Below are positions 1 through 6,795 of a stretch of DNA of 45,979 nucleotides, in pieces. Made by a program: the position numbers and the translations under genes. The stretch covers positions 1-45,979 of the forward strand of contig JAFAMW010000029.1 in the NCBI GenBank assembly GCA_019232985.1, given 5' to 3'. Positions within the stretch are counted from its first letter, which is position 1. Each line of letters begins with the position of its first letter. The stretch is from Roseateles sp. Its GTDB lineage: Bacteria > Pseudomonadota > Gammaproteobacteria > Burkholderiales > Burkholderiaceae. Under the pieces are notes generated by a model. The model saw nothing but the letters and a program-made list of their open reading frames with translations, ran no database searches and was not told where the DNA came from.

Positions 1-92
1 GGAACGGCCTGCACGGCCGCTTCGCGGGCGTCGAGGTGCGCGGCTACGCGGGCGAGCGCCTGCTCGCGCCGGCGGTGCCGGCGATCCGCTGA
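1..92 (+). CDS. C-terminal fragment of an unidentified protein
   Basis: An open frame runs from the window edge to a TGA at 90-92 and encodes about 29 residues ending in APAVPAIR. The frame shares the strong G/C third-position bias of the surrounding genes, so it is probably the tail of a real gene whose body lies upstream of the window. It converges on the pirin gene with a 50-bp gap. The fragment is too short for a family assignment. Confidence 0.5.
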   Translation, partial: NGLHGRFAGVEVRGYAGERLLAPAVPAIR

Positions 93-142
93 GGCCGCAA
101 TGGCCAGGGCCTGCCGACACCAGGCAGACCCGTGCGCAGGCC

Positions 143-1015
143 CTAGGCGACCAGGCGGCCCTCCTGGAAGTCCCGGACGGCCTGCATCAGCTCGGCCTGG
201 GTGTTCATCACGAACGGGCCGTACTGGGCGATCGGCTCGCCGAGCGGCCGGCCGGCGACGAGGATCAGGCGCGCGCCCTCCTCGCCGGCCGCGAGCCTCA
301 CGCCGTCGCTGCCCGGCTGGTTCGCGAAGATCGCCATGCGGGTCGCGGGCACGCGGCAGCCGGTGTCGAAGCGCAGGTCGCCGCGGTACACGTAGACGAA
401 GGCGTTATGGGTGTCGGGCAGCGCCTGCTCGAACGTCGCGCCGGGCGTCAGCGTGATGTCGAGGTAGAGCGGCTCGGTATGCTCGCGCTGGACCGCGCCC
501 GCGACGCCATGGCTCGTGCCCGCGATCACGCGGACCTTGAAGCCCGCGCCTTCGAGCTCGGGAATCTCGGCGCTCGGGATGTCGCGGTACCAGGGGGCGC
601 GCAGCTTGTCCTTGGCCGGCAGGTTGAGCCAGAGCTGGAAGCCCTCCATGCGGCCCTCCTGCTGCTCGGGCAGCTCGCTGTGGATCACGCCGCGGCCGGC
701 CGTCATCCATTGCACGCCGCCGCTGCCGAGCAGGCCTTCGTGGCCGGCCGAGTCGCGGTGGCGCATGCGGCCTTCGAGCATGTAGGTGACGGTCTCGAAG
801 CCGCGGTGCGGATGGTCGGGGAAGCCGGCGATGTAGTCGTCGGCCTGGTCCGAGCCGAACGCGTCGAGCATCAGGAAGGGGTCGAGGCGGCGCTGCAGCG
901 GCTGGGTCAGCACGCGCGTGAGCTTGACCCCGGCACCGTCGCTGGTGGGCTGGCCGACGACGAGCCGCTCGACGGGGCGCGGCTGGCGGACGGTGGAGGC
1001 ATTGCTCTCGCTCAT
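143..1015 (-). CDS. Pirin family protein (cupin, possible quercetinase)
   Basis: A 290-residue bicupin of the pirin/YhhW family, at about the usual length. The metal-binding set is visible in the N-terminal cupin: HPHRGFETV (His68, His70) and VIHSE (His112, Glu114), preceded by the conserved LDPFLMLDAFG. The C-terminal cupin (about 165-275) has the family's degenerate form. Known pirins are iron proteins, and some bacterial members open quercetin oxidatively. A cytoplasmic role in quinone or flavonoid handling fits the neighbours, since the gene follows the azoreductase gene on the same strand (98-bp gap) and may be cotranscribed with it under the divergent LysR regulator. The start is the ATG at 1013-1015. 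The substrate cannot be told from sequence. Confidence 0.9.
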   Translation of the reverse strand: MSESNASTVRQPRPVERLVVGQPTSDGAGVKLTRVLTQPLQRRLDPFLMLDAFGSDQADDYIAGFPDHPHRGFETVTYMLEGRMRHRDSAGHEGLLGSGGVQWMTAGRGVIHSELPEQQEGRMEGFQLWLNLPAKDKLRAPWYRDIPSAEIPELEGAGFKVRVIAGTSHGVAGAVQREHTEPLYLDITLTPGATFEQALPDTHNAFVYVYRGDLRFDTGCRVPATRMAIFANQPGSDGVRLAAGEEGARLILVAGRPLGEPIAQYGPFVMNTQAELMQAVRDFQEGRLVA

Positions 1016-1113
1016 GATGGTTCTCTCATCCTGTTGCTGATGCGGCGGCGCGATTGTGCGCGAGGCCGCGGGGAGCGCCCGCGGCCTCGGTCAAGGCTGG
1101 GGGCGCCGGGGGT

Positions 1114-1728
1114 TTATGCCGACAGTTCCGCGATGCGCGTGCGCGCGCTCGCGACGCCGGCGGCTTCGGCGTCGGGGCCCAGGTTCAGGCCCTCGGCGTA
1201 GACGAACTCGACGTCGCTCATGCCGAGGAAGCCGAGCACCGTGCGCAGATAGCCGGTCACGCCCTCGTCGGTCGGCTTGCCGATGTGCAGGCCGCCGCGC
1301 GCGCTGACGACGTAGACCTTCTTGCCCTTGACCAGGCCTTCGGGGCCGGTCGCGGTGTAGCGGAAGGTCGCGCCGGCGCGGGCGACCGCGTCGATCCAGT
1401 TCTTCAGCTGCGAGGGCACGCCGAAGTTGATCATCGGCGCGCCGATCACGATCACGTCGTGGGCCTGCAGCTCATTGATCAGCGCGTCGTTCGCGGCGAC
1501 GAGCTCGCGCTGCGCGGCGCTGCGCTGCTCGGCCGGCGTGAACAGCGCGCCGAGCATGGTCTCGTCCATCGCCGGGTGCGGCTGCTGGCCGAGGTCGCGC
1601 ACGCTGACCGTTGCACCGGCGTGGCGCGTGGCGAGCGCCTCGCTCAGCTCGGTCGCGAGGCGGGTCGAGAACGAACCCTGGCCGTCCTGGACGCGGCGGG
1701 CGCTGGAATTGATCTGGAGAATCTTCAT
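1114..1728 (-). CDS. azoR: FMN-dependent NADH-azoreductase
   Basis: A 204-residue flavodoxin-fold reductase of typical AzoR length. Family signatures are the N-terminal phosphate-binding loop after [11 protein letters not shown], the flavin-binding [16 protein letters not shown] (98-113) followed by [16 protein letters not shown], and SARGG near 142-146. AzoR enzymes use NADH to reduce azo dyes and quinones by two electrons and so limit thiol and quinone stress in the cytoplasm. An AGGAG Shine-Dalgarno lies just before the ATG at 1726-1728. The gene is divergent from a LysR regulator. A TGATTG-N17-TATTAT promoter on this strand (1804-1832) overlaps an inverted repeat, so control by that regulator is likely. 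Family assignment is secure; the physiological substrate is unknown. Confidence 0.93.
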   Translation of the reverse strand: MKILQINSSARRVQDGQGSFSTRLATELSEALATRHAGATVSVRDLGQQPHPAMDETMLGALFTPAEQRSAAQRELVAANDALINELQAHDVIVIGAPMINFGVPSQLKNWIDAVARAGATFRYTATGPEGLVKGKKVYVVSARGGLHIGKPTDEGVTGYLRTVLGFLGMSDVEFVYAEGLNLGPDAEAAGVASARTRIAELSA

Positions 1729-1803
1729 GAGGGGCTCCTGGTGGGTGGATCGGATGACTGAACTCTAGGCGTCATCAATCCGCGGCAGAAGCCGTCAAAA
1801 TGG

Positions 1804-1832
1804 ATAATATTGTTCCATCAAAGGAACAATCA
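1804..1832 (-). promoter_or_regulatory. Divergent azoR / lysR promoter with LysR-type operator
   Basis: The perfect inverted repeat ATTGTTCC-N6-GGAACAAT occupies 1809-1830 and contains a T-N11-A core (1813/1825), the hallmark of LysR-type sites. On the minus strand TGATTG (1832-1827), a 17-bp spacer and TATTAT (1809-1804) form a plausible promoter for azoR. On the plus strand the right arm contains the AAGGA Shine-Dalgarno of the lysR gene, whose ATG is at 1832. Operator use is inferred; the repeat itself is directly visible. Confidence 0.65.
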
Positions 1833-2803
1833 TGGATGCCGACGATTTGCTGCTGTTTGCCCGCGTCGTCGAGGCCGGTTCGCTGAGCCGCGCGGCCGAG
1901 CGCCTGGGCCTGCCCAAATCGAGCGTGTCGCGGCGCCTCGCCGGCCTCGAGCAGCGCCTCGGCGAGAAGCTGCTGCAGCGCTCCACAAGGCGCCTGACGC
2001 TGACCGACTTCGGCCAGGGCATGCTCGAACACGCGCGCAGCGTCGCCGGCGAGGTCGACGCAGCGCTCGCGCTCGCGCTGCACCGCCAGCAGCGGCCGAG
2101 CGGGCGGCTGCGCGTGTCGATGCCCTCGGACCTCGCGCGCCTCGTGCTCGCCGACGCGATCGCGCGCTTCGCGCTCGGCCACCCCGAGGTCCAGCTCGAG
2201 CTCGACCTGTCGCCGCGCCGCGTCGACCTGGTCGGCGAGGGCTTCGACCTCGCGCTGCGCGTCGGCGCGCTCACCCAGGACAGCCAGCTCGCCGCGCGCC
2301 GCCTCGCGCTGCTCGACAGCCGGCTCTACGCGGCGCCCGCCTACCTGCAGACCCATGGCGAGCCGCAGCTGCCCGAGGGCCTGATCAGCATGCACGGGCT
2401 GATGATCCGCGGCCGCGACGGCGAGCCGCTGCCCTGGGCGCTGGTCCGCGCCGACGCCCCGGCGCCCGGGCCCGACGCGGACCCGGCCGTCGTCGTGCTG
2501 CCCGACACCCGCACCCTCGCGAACGCGCCCGACATGCTGCTGCTGCTCGCGCGCGCGGGGCTCGGCATCGCGGCCGTGAACCCGCATATGGCGGCGCCGC
2601 TCGTCGAGCAGGGGCAGTTGGTCCCGCTGCTGCCAGGCTGGTCGCTGCGCGCGGTCGAATGCTGGGCCGTGTTCCCCGAGCGCCGCCTGATGCCGCTGAA
2701 GACGCGCGTCTTCATCGACGCGATCGTCGCGGCGCTCGCTAGTTGCCCGGCGCCGCCGCCGCCTCCGCCAGCAGCGCCTCGCAGCGCTCCTCGTGCTGGC
2801 TGA
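1832..2803 (+). CDS. LysR family transcriptional regulator
   Basis: A 323-residue LysR-type regulator. The N-terminal winged HTH spans about 1-60 (SLSRAAERLGLPKSSVSRRLAGLEQRLG, then the typical RSTRRLTLTDFG). The effector domain runs from about 90 to 295, with the usual GRLRVSMP entry to it. It resembles the CrgA/AaeR-like group that controls oxidoreductase genes. It is divergent from azoR and pirin, its probable targets. The start is the ATG at 1832, six bases after AAGGA. The last 20 or so residues are a Pro/Ala-rich tail (SCPAPPPPPPAAP) encoded antisense to the MerR gene; the two genes overlap tail to tail by 65 bp. Confidence 0.92.
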   Translation: MDADDLLLFARVVEAGSLSRAAERLGLPKSSVSRRLAGLEQRLGEKLLQRSTRRLTLTDFGQGMLEHARSVAGEVDAALALALHRQQRPSGRLRVSMPSDLARLVLADAIARFALGHPEVQLELDLSPRRVDLVGEGFDLALRVGALTQDSQLAARRLALLDSRLYAAPAYLQTHGEPQLPEGLISMHGLMIRGRDGEPLPWALVRADAPAPGPDADPAVVVLPDTRTLANAPDMLLLLARAGLGIAAVNPHMAAPLVEQGQLVPLLPGWSLRAVECWAVFPERRLMPLKTRVFIDAIVAALASCPAPPPPPPAAPRSAPRAG

Positions 2804-3152
2804 TCTCGGCGAGCGTGACCTCGATGTCGTCGAGCTGCTGCTCGAGCTGGCGCCGATGCTGGCGCAGCACGTCGAGGAAGGCGCGCGCCTGCGCCGCGTT
2901 GTCGCCGTCGCTGTCGTACATGTCGACGAGCTCCTTGATCTCCTGCAGCGACAGGCCGAGGCGCTTGCCGCGCAGCGTGAGCTTCAGGCGCGTGCGGTCG
3001 CGCTGGTCGTAGACGCGGTTGCGGCCTTCGCGGTCGGGCTCGATCAGGCCGACGTCCTCGTAGAAGCGGATCGCGCGCGGGGTGATGTCGAACTCGGCCG
3101 CGAGCTCGGTGATCGTATAGCGGCGTGCGCCGGCTTCGGTGACTGCGCTCAT
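2739..3152 (-). CDS. MerR family regulator, LiuR-like
   Basis: A 137-residue MerR protein. Residues 11-80 form the winged HTH (YTITELAAEFDITPRAIRFYEDVGLI, then the RNRVYDQRDRTRLKL wing), and a long coiled coil follows at about 90-130. No conserved metal-binding cysteines are present (one Cys only, near 122), so it is not a metal sensor. The closest fit is the LiuR/PccR-like group, which regulates branched-chain amino acid and acyl-CoA catabolism. It is divergent from a metallo-hydrolase, with an ACGTAAACGT-containing palindromic site between them, and a better copy of the site precedes icmF at 25710. The family is clear; the LiuR-type role is inferred from the binding site and the icmF link. 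Confidence 0.88.
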   Translation of the reverse strand: MSAVTEAGARRYTITELAAEFDITPRAIRFYEDVGLIEPDREGRNRVYDQRDRTRLKLTLRGKRLGLSLQEIKELVDMYDSDGDNAAQARAFLDVLRQHRRQLEQQLDDIEVTLAEISQHEERCEALLAEAAAAPGN

Positions 3153-3181
3153 CGGGGGTCTTCTTCTGGCCTAATGGCGGC

Positions 3182-3205
3182 TGTGACGTTGACGTAAACG
3201 TAAGT
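3182..3205. promoter_or_regulatory. Putative operator of the MerR regulator (MerR / MBL intergenic)
   Basis: The site carries TGACGTTGACG followed by TAAACGTAAGT, an imperfect palindrome matching the perfect icmF palindrome at 19 of 24 positions. It lies in the 65-bp gap between the divergent MerR gene (start 3152) and the hydrolase gene (start 3218), so it could control both. On the minus strand TTTACG-N17-ATTAGG gives a possible promoter for the regulator. Function is inferred from position and from the second copy. Confidence 0.65.
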
Positions 3206-3217
3206 CTAAGGCGAGAC

Positions 3218-4282
3218 ATGGCGAATCCGCGCGAATCCGAACTCCATTACCCGCTCGGCGACGCGCTGCCGGCCGTCGGCAGCGTGCTCGACGTCGCACC
3301 CGGCGTGCGCTGGGTGCGCATGCCGCTGCCGTTCGCGCTCGACCATATCAACCTCTGGCTGCTGCGCGACGAGATCGACGGCCCCCTCGGCAAGATTCAG
3401 GGCTGGACCCTCGTCGACTGCGGCATCGCGAACGACGCGACGCGCGAGGCCTGGCAGCAGGTGTATGCCGAGCACCTCGACGGCCTGCCCGTGCTGCGCG
3501 TGATCGTCACGCATTTCCACCCCGACCATATGGGCCTCGCGGCCTGGCATTGCGAGCGTTGGGACTGTCGCCTCTGGATCAGCGCGACCGACTACCACCT
3601 CGCGCGCGTCGCGAGCGGCTCGACGGTCGGCATGGGCGGCGAGACCGCCGCGGACTTCTTCGCGAGCCACGGTCTCGTCGACCCCGAGGCGCTCGCGAAG
3701 ATCCGCGCGCGCGCGAGCTACTACACGAGCATGGTGCCGGCCGTGCCGCCGGCGTTCCGGCGCCTGCGCGACGGCATGGAACTGAACGTCGGCGGCCGGA
3801 CCTGGCGCTGCATCGCCGGCTTCGGCCACGCGCCCGAGCACATCAGCCTGGCCGGCGCGGGCCTGCTGATCTCGGGCGACATGGTGCTGCCGCGGATCTC
3901 GACGAACGTCTCGGTCGTCGACGTCGAGCCCGAGGCCGACCCGCTGCGCCTGTACCTCGACTCGCTTACGCCGCTGCTCGCGCTGCCGGCCGACACGCTC
4001 GTGCTGCCGGCGCACGGCAAGCCGTTCACGGGCCTGCACGCGCGCATCGCCCAGCTGCGCGAGCACCACGACGAGCGCCTCGCCGAGGTCCGCGCAGCCT
4101 GCGCGGACCGGCCGACCCACGCGGCCGACCTGCTCGAGGTGTTGTTCAAGCGCAAGCTCGACCTGCACCAGACCACTTTTGCGATGGGCGAATCGATTGC
4201 CCACCTGAACGCGCTCTGGCTCGCCGGCGAACTGCGGCGCGAACGCGGAGAAGACGGGGTTTACCGCTTCACAGCGGCATAA
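3218..4282 (+). CDS. MBL-fold metallo-hydrolase (LACTB2-like)
   Basis: A 354-residue metallo-beta-lactamase-fold hydrolase. The dinuclear metal site is complete: THFHPDH (His99, His101, Asp103, His104), GHAPEH (His204, His208), SGD (Asp221) and PAHG (His266). The C-terminal 75 residues look like the winged-helix extension found in LACTB2-like and glyoxalase-II-like members. It is cytoplasmic, with no signal peptide. It is divergent from the LiuR-like MerR gene and shares its operator, so a thioesterase or hydrolase role in acyl-CoA catabolism is a fair guess. The substrate is not visible in the sequence. The ATG at 3218 lies so near the operator that the message would have a very short leader. 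Confidence 0.87.
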   Translation: MANPRESELHYPLGDALPAVGSVLDVAPGVRWVRMPLPFALDHINLWLLRDEIDGPLGKIQGWTLVDCGIANDATREAWQQVYAEHLDGLPVLRVIVTHFHPDHMGLAAWHCERWDCRLWISATDYHLARVASGSTVGMGGETAADFFASHGLVDPEALAKIRARASYYTSMVPAVPPAFRRLRDGMELNVGGRTWRCIAGFGHAPEHISLAGAGLLISGDMVLPRISTNVSVVDVEPEADPLRLYLDSLTPLLALPADTLVLPAHGKPFTGLHARIAQLREHHDERLAEVRAACADRPTHAADLLEVLFKRKLDLHQTTFAMGESIAHLNALWLAGELRRERGEDGVYRFTAA

Positions 4283-4326
4283 ACCGGCGGATTCCGGGGA
4301 GATGGTGGAGGGGGTGGACCTTGCCA

Positions 4327-4354
4327 CCACCGCCGGCCCGATGGCCGACGGTGG
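4327..4354. terminator. GC-rich hairpin downstream of the MBL gene
   Basis: CCACCG at 4327-4332 pairs with CGGTGG at 4349-4354, and an inner GGCC pairs with GGCC, 45 bases after the hydrolase stop. No T-run follows, so it is at best a weak or Rho-assisted terminator. The rest of the 4283-4511 gap shows no gene that I can support. Confidence 0.3.
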
Positions 4355-4511
4355 CGGGTGGTCTCTGCACAAGCCTCTTGAGCGATCTGCGCTTCGCGCC
4401 GAACCGCTCTTTTGCCTATGGCAATGACAGCGTCGGGCGAAGTGTGCTTGTCCTTTGCGCTGCGGACAATCCCCCCTAAAGGGTGATGTGCGCACATTGG
4501 CCGTCCAGAAT

Positions 4512-5357
4512 TCAGGCTTCAGCCGGCTCGGCCAGCGATTCCTCGCGCAACTGCTGGCGGGCGGCCTCGAAGTCGGGCAGCACCGAGCGCACGACGGCCC
4601 AGAAGCGCGGGCTGTGGTTCATCTCGCGCAGATGGGCGAGCTCGTGCGCGACGACGTAGTCGATGATCGCGGGCGCGTAGTGGACGAGGCGCCAGTTCAG
4701 GCGGATCGTGCCTTCGGCGCTCGCGCTGCCCCAGCGCGTCTGCGCGCTCGACAGGCGCAGCTGTTTCATCTCGACACCCAAGCGCGCCGCGAACGCGCGG
4801 CAGCGCGGCTCGAAGTCGGCGCGCGCCTGCTTCTGCAGCCAGGCCTGGACCACGTCGCGCAGCTGCGCGGCCTCAGCGAGCGGCGACAGGCCGACATGCA
4901 GCAGGCCGGCCGCCGCGTCGAGCGTGACGCCGCTGCGCGCGGCGTCGAGGTGCAGGCGCAGGCGCCCGCCCAGATAGGGCAGCTCGGCGCCGTCGCGCCA
5001 CTCGATGCGCGAGGCCTGCAGGCGCGCGGCGCGCTCGCGCTGCTCGACGAGCTTGCGCAGGATCCAGTCGGACTTCTGCTGCAGCGCGGCCTCGATGTCG
5101 CCGATCAGCACCCAGCGCGGCGCGCTGACCGCGAGCCCCTGCGGGCCGACCGCGAAGCCGATCGTGCGGCGCCGCGCGCGGCGCAGCTCGTAGGGCACCG
5201 CGTGGCCGCCGTCGAGCAGCACCTGGCGCTGCGAGCGGCCCGGCAGGCGCGAAACCGGCGGCGGCGGCACGACAGGGGCCACCGGCGCGGGCGGCGGCTC
5301 GGCGTCAAACAGCGAAAGCTGGCGATCGTTGGACAGCGAAGCCAGGCGTTTGAACAT
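4512..5357 (-). CDS. YgjP-like metallopeptidase (DUF45, M48-related)
   Basis: A 281-residue protein with the DUF45/YgjP signature. The zinc motif is HELAH (His238, Glu239, His242) with a third ligand, His248, in REMNHSPRFW. The upstream RWGSAS (208-213) and the IRLNWRLVHYAP stretch are also typical. Residues 15-40 are a Pro-rich linker not seen in short YgjP proteins. This family of cytoplasmic SprT-like metalloproteases has no firmly established substrate. It is the last gene of the minus-strand run, 13 bp after plsC, so it is probably cotranscribed with lipid and translation genes. Confidence 0.87.
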   Translation of the reverse strand: MFKRLASLSNDRQLSLFDAEPPPAPVAPVVPPPPVSRLPGRSQRQVLLDGGHAVPYELRRARRRTIGFAVGPQGLAVSAPRWVLIGDIEAALQQKSDWILRKLVEQRERAARLQASRIEWRDGAELPYLGGRLRLHLDAARSGVTLDAAAGLLHVGLSPLAEAAQLRDVVQAWLQKQARADFEPRCRAFAARLGVEMKQLRLSSAQTRWGSASAEGTIRLNWRLVHYAPAIIDYVVAHELAHLREMNHSPRFWAVVRSVLPDFEAARQQLREESLAEPAEA

Positions 5358-5370
5358 TTTTACCGGCCGA

Positions 5371-6120
5371 TCAGTCCTTGTAGGCCGCGGGGTCGAGGCG
5401 CCGCATCTCGGCCTCGATCCAGGCCTCGACCTCGCGCATCAGCTCGGCCGGCTCGCGCCCGGTGGCCGGGATCGGCCGGCCGATCGACACGTCGACCACG
5501 CCCGGGCGCAGCAGAAAGCTCTTGCGCGGCCAGCAGCGCGCCGTCGTGCACGCGATCGGCACGACCGGCACGCCGGTCTCGACCGCGAGGCGGGTGCCGC
5601 CGGTCTTGTACTCGCCCTTCCTGCCGCGCGGAATGCGCGTGCCCTCGGGGAACATGATGACCCAGACCCCCTGGGCCGCGAGCCGCTTGCCCTGCGCGGC
5701 GACCTTGCTCCAGGCCTCGCTGCGCTTGCTGCGGTCGATATGGATCATGTCGAGCCGCGCCATCGCCCAGCCGAAGAACGGGATGTAGAGCAGCTCGCGC
5801 TTGAACACGTAGGCGAGCGGGTGGCTCATCAGCGCCGGGTAGGCGAAGGTCTCCCAGGTGCTCTGGTGCTTGGACAGCAGGATCACGGCCTCGCCGCTGT
5901 CGGCCGCGGGCAGGTGCTCCATGCCGTGCACGCGATGGCGCACGCCGCAGATATAGCGCGCGCCCCAGACCGACAGGCGCAGCCAGAACGCACAGGTCCA
6001 GTAGACCGGGCGGCCGCGCACGAAGATCGACAGGACGATCGCGGCGATCGCGACGGGCACGACCGTGACGGCCATCCAGACCATGAACAGGACCGAGCGC
6101 AGCGCGGCGAACAACATCAT
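5371..6120 (-). CDS. plsC: 1-acyl-sn-glycerol-3-phosphate acyltransferase
   Basis: A 249-residue membrane acyltransferase. Residues 7-33 form an N-terminal transmembrane segment. Acyltransferase motif I appears as KHQSTWET (84-91), the betaproteobacterial HX4E variant of HX4D, and motif III is FPEGTR (157-162). PlsC transfers an acyl chain to lysophosphatidic acid at the inner membrane, the second acylation of phospholipid synthesis. I chose the ATG at 6118-6120 because it overlaps the gmhB stop in a TGATG arrangement, and because the longer open frame upstream lacks homology and runs antiparallel to nothing but gmhB. Translational coupling with gmhB is likely. Confidence 0.92.
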   Translation of the reverse strand: MMLFAALRSVLFMVWMAVTVVPVAIAAIVLSIFVRGRPVYWTCAFWLRLSVWGARYICGVRHRVHGMEHLPAADSGEAVILLSKHQSTWETFAYPALMSHPLAYVFKRELLYIPFFGWAMARLDMIHIDRSKRSEAWSKVAAQGKRLAAQGVWVIMFPEGTRIPRGRKGEYKTGGTRLAVETGVPVVPIACTTARCWPRKSFLLRPGVVDVSIGRPIPATGREPAELMREVEAWIEAEMRRLDPAAYKD

Positions 6121-6770
6121 CAGTGCAAATCTCCGGCCTCGGTATCGGGCGCCAGGGCCTCGCCGCGCGCGTCGGCGCGGGCTCGGCGTTCTTGTTGGAT
6201 CAGGTGCTCGGCGAAGGCCGCGAGGTTTTCGTGCACCTGCGTGCCCGGCACCTGCGCGACGAGCGCGGCGAGCTGGTCGGCGTCGAGGCCGCCGAGGCGG
6301 TCGCTCTTGACGAGGTGGGGCCGGCAGCCCGCGTTGCGCGCGGTCTCGAGGTCGCGCAGCGACGCGCCGACCATATGGACCTGGGCGAGGTCGGCGCCGA
6401 AGCGCTCGCCGATCTGGTGGATCAGCCCGGGCAGCGGCTTGCGGCACGCGCAGCCCTCTTCGGGCGTGTGCGGGCAGAAGAACGCCGCGTCGAGGCGTCC
6501 GCCCTTCTCGGCGAGGCGCTGGTTCAGCGCCGCGTGCACGGCGTTCAGTGCGGCCATGTCGATCAGGCCGCGGCCGATGCCGGCCTGGTTCGTCGCCATC
6601 ACCGTGTGCCAGCCCGCGTGGTTGAGCCGCGCGATCGCCTCGAGGCTGCCGGGCAGCGGCTCGAGCTCGTCGGGCGACTTCACGTGGTCGTCGCGGTAAT
6701 GGTTGATCGTGCCGTCGCGCCCGAGGATGACCAGCTTGGTGCTGTGGCCGGGGTCGTTGCTCTTGGGCAT
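6120..6770 (-). CDS. gmhB: GmhB-like HAD protein, catalytic aspartates substituted
   Basis: A 216-residue HAD of the heptose-1,7-bisphosphate 7-phosphatase / histidinol-phosphatase type, which normally supplies heptose for lipopolysaccharide. Overall conservation is strong: TNQAGIGRG (motif II), a zinc-binding CPH...CAC (Cys99, His101, Cys107, Cys109) and CRKPLPG with Arg110 and Lys111. However, motif I reads LGRDGTIN, with Gly17 where the nucleophilic Asp belongs, and motif IV reads VGASLRDL, with Ala136 in place of Asp. A canonical HAD phosphatase with these changes should be inactive or very slow. It sits between glyS (25-bp gap) and plsC (overlapping). The fold call is firm; enzyme activity is doubtful. 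Confidence 0.82.
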   Translation of the reverse strand: MPKSNDPGHSTKLVILGRDGTINHYRDDHVKSPDELEPLPGSLEAIARLNHAGWHTVMATNQAGIGRGLIDMAALNAVHAALNQRLAEKGGRLDAAFFCPHTPEEGCACRKPLPGLIHQIGERFGADLAQVHMVGASLRDLETARNAGCRPHLVKSDRLGGLDADQLAALVAQVPGTQVHENLAAFAEHLIQQERRARADARGEALAPDTEAGDLH

Positions 6771-6795
6771 GGCGGCGGGCTCCGGTTGGACTCGA

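Noticed and set aside
4261..4497. Minus-strand 78-residue open frame between the MBL hydrolase and ygjP
   Set aside because: It overlaps the end of the hydrolase gene, has no clear ribosome-binding site, and its Pro/Arg-rich product reads like antisense GC-rich DNA.
6121..6447. Upstream extension of plsC over gmhB
   Set aside because: The added segment is Arg/Pro-rich with no similarity to acyltransferases, whereas gmhB on the same strand in another frame is well conserved.
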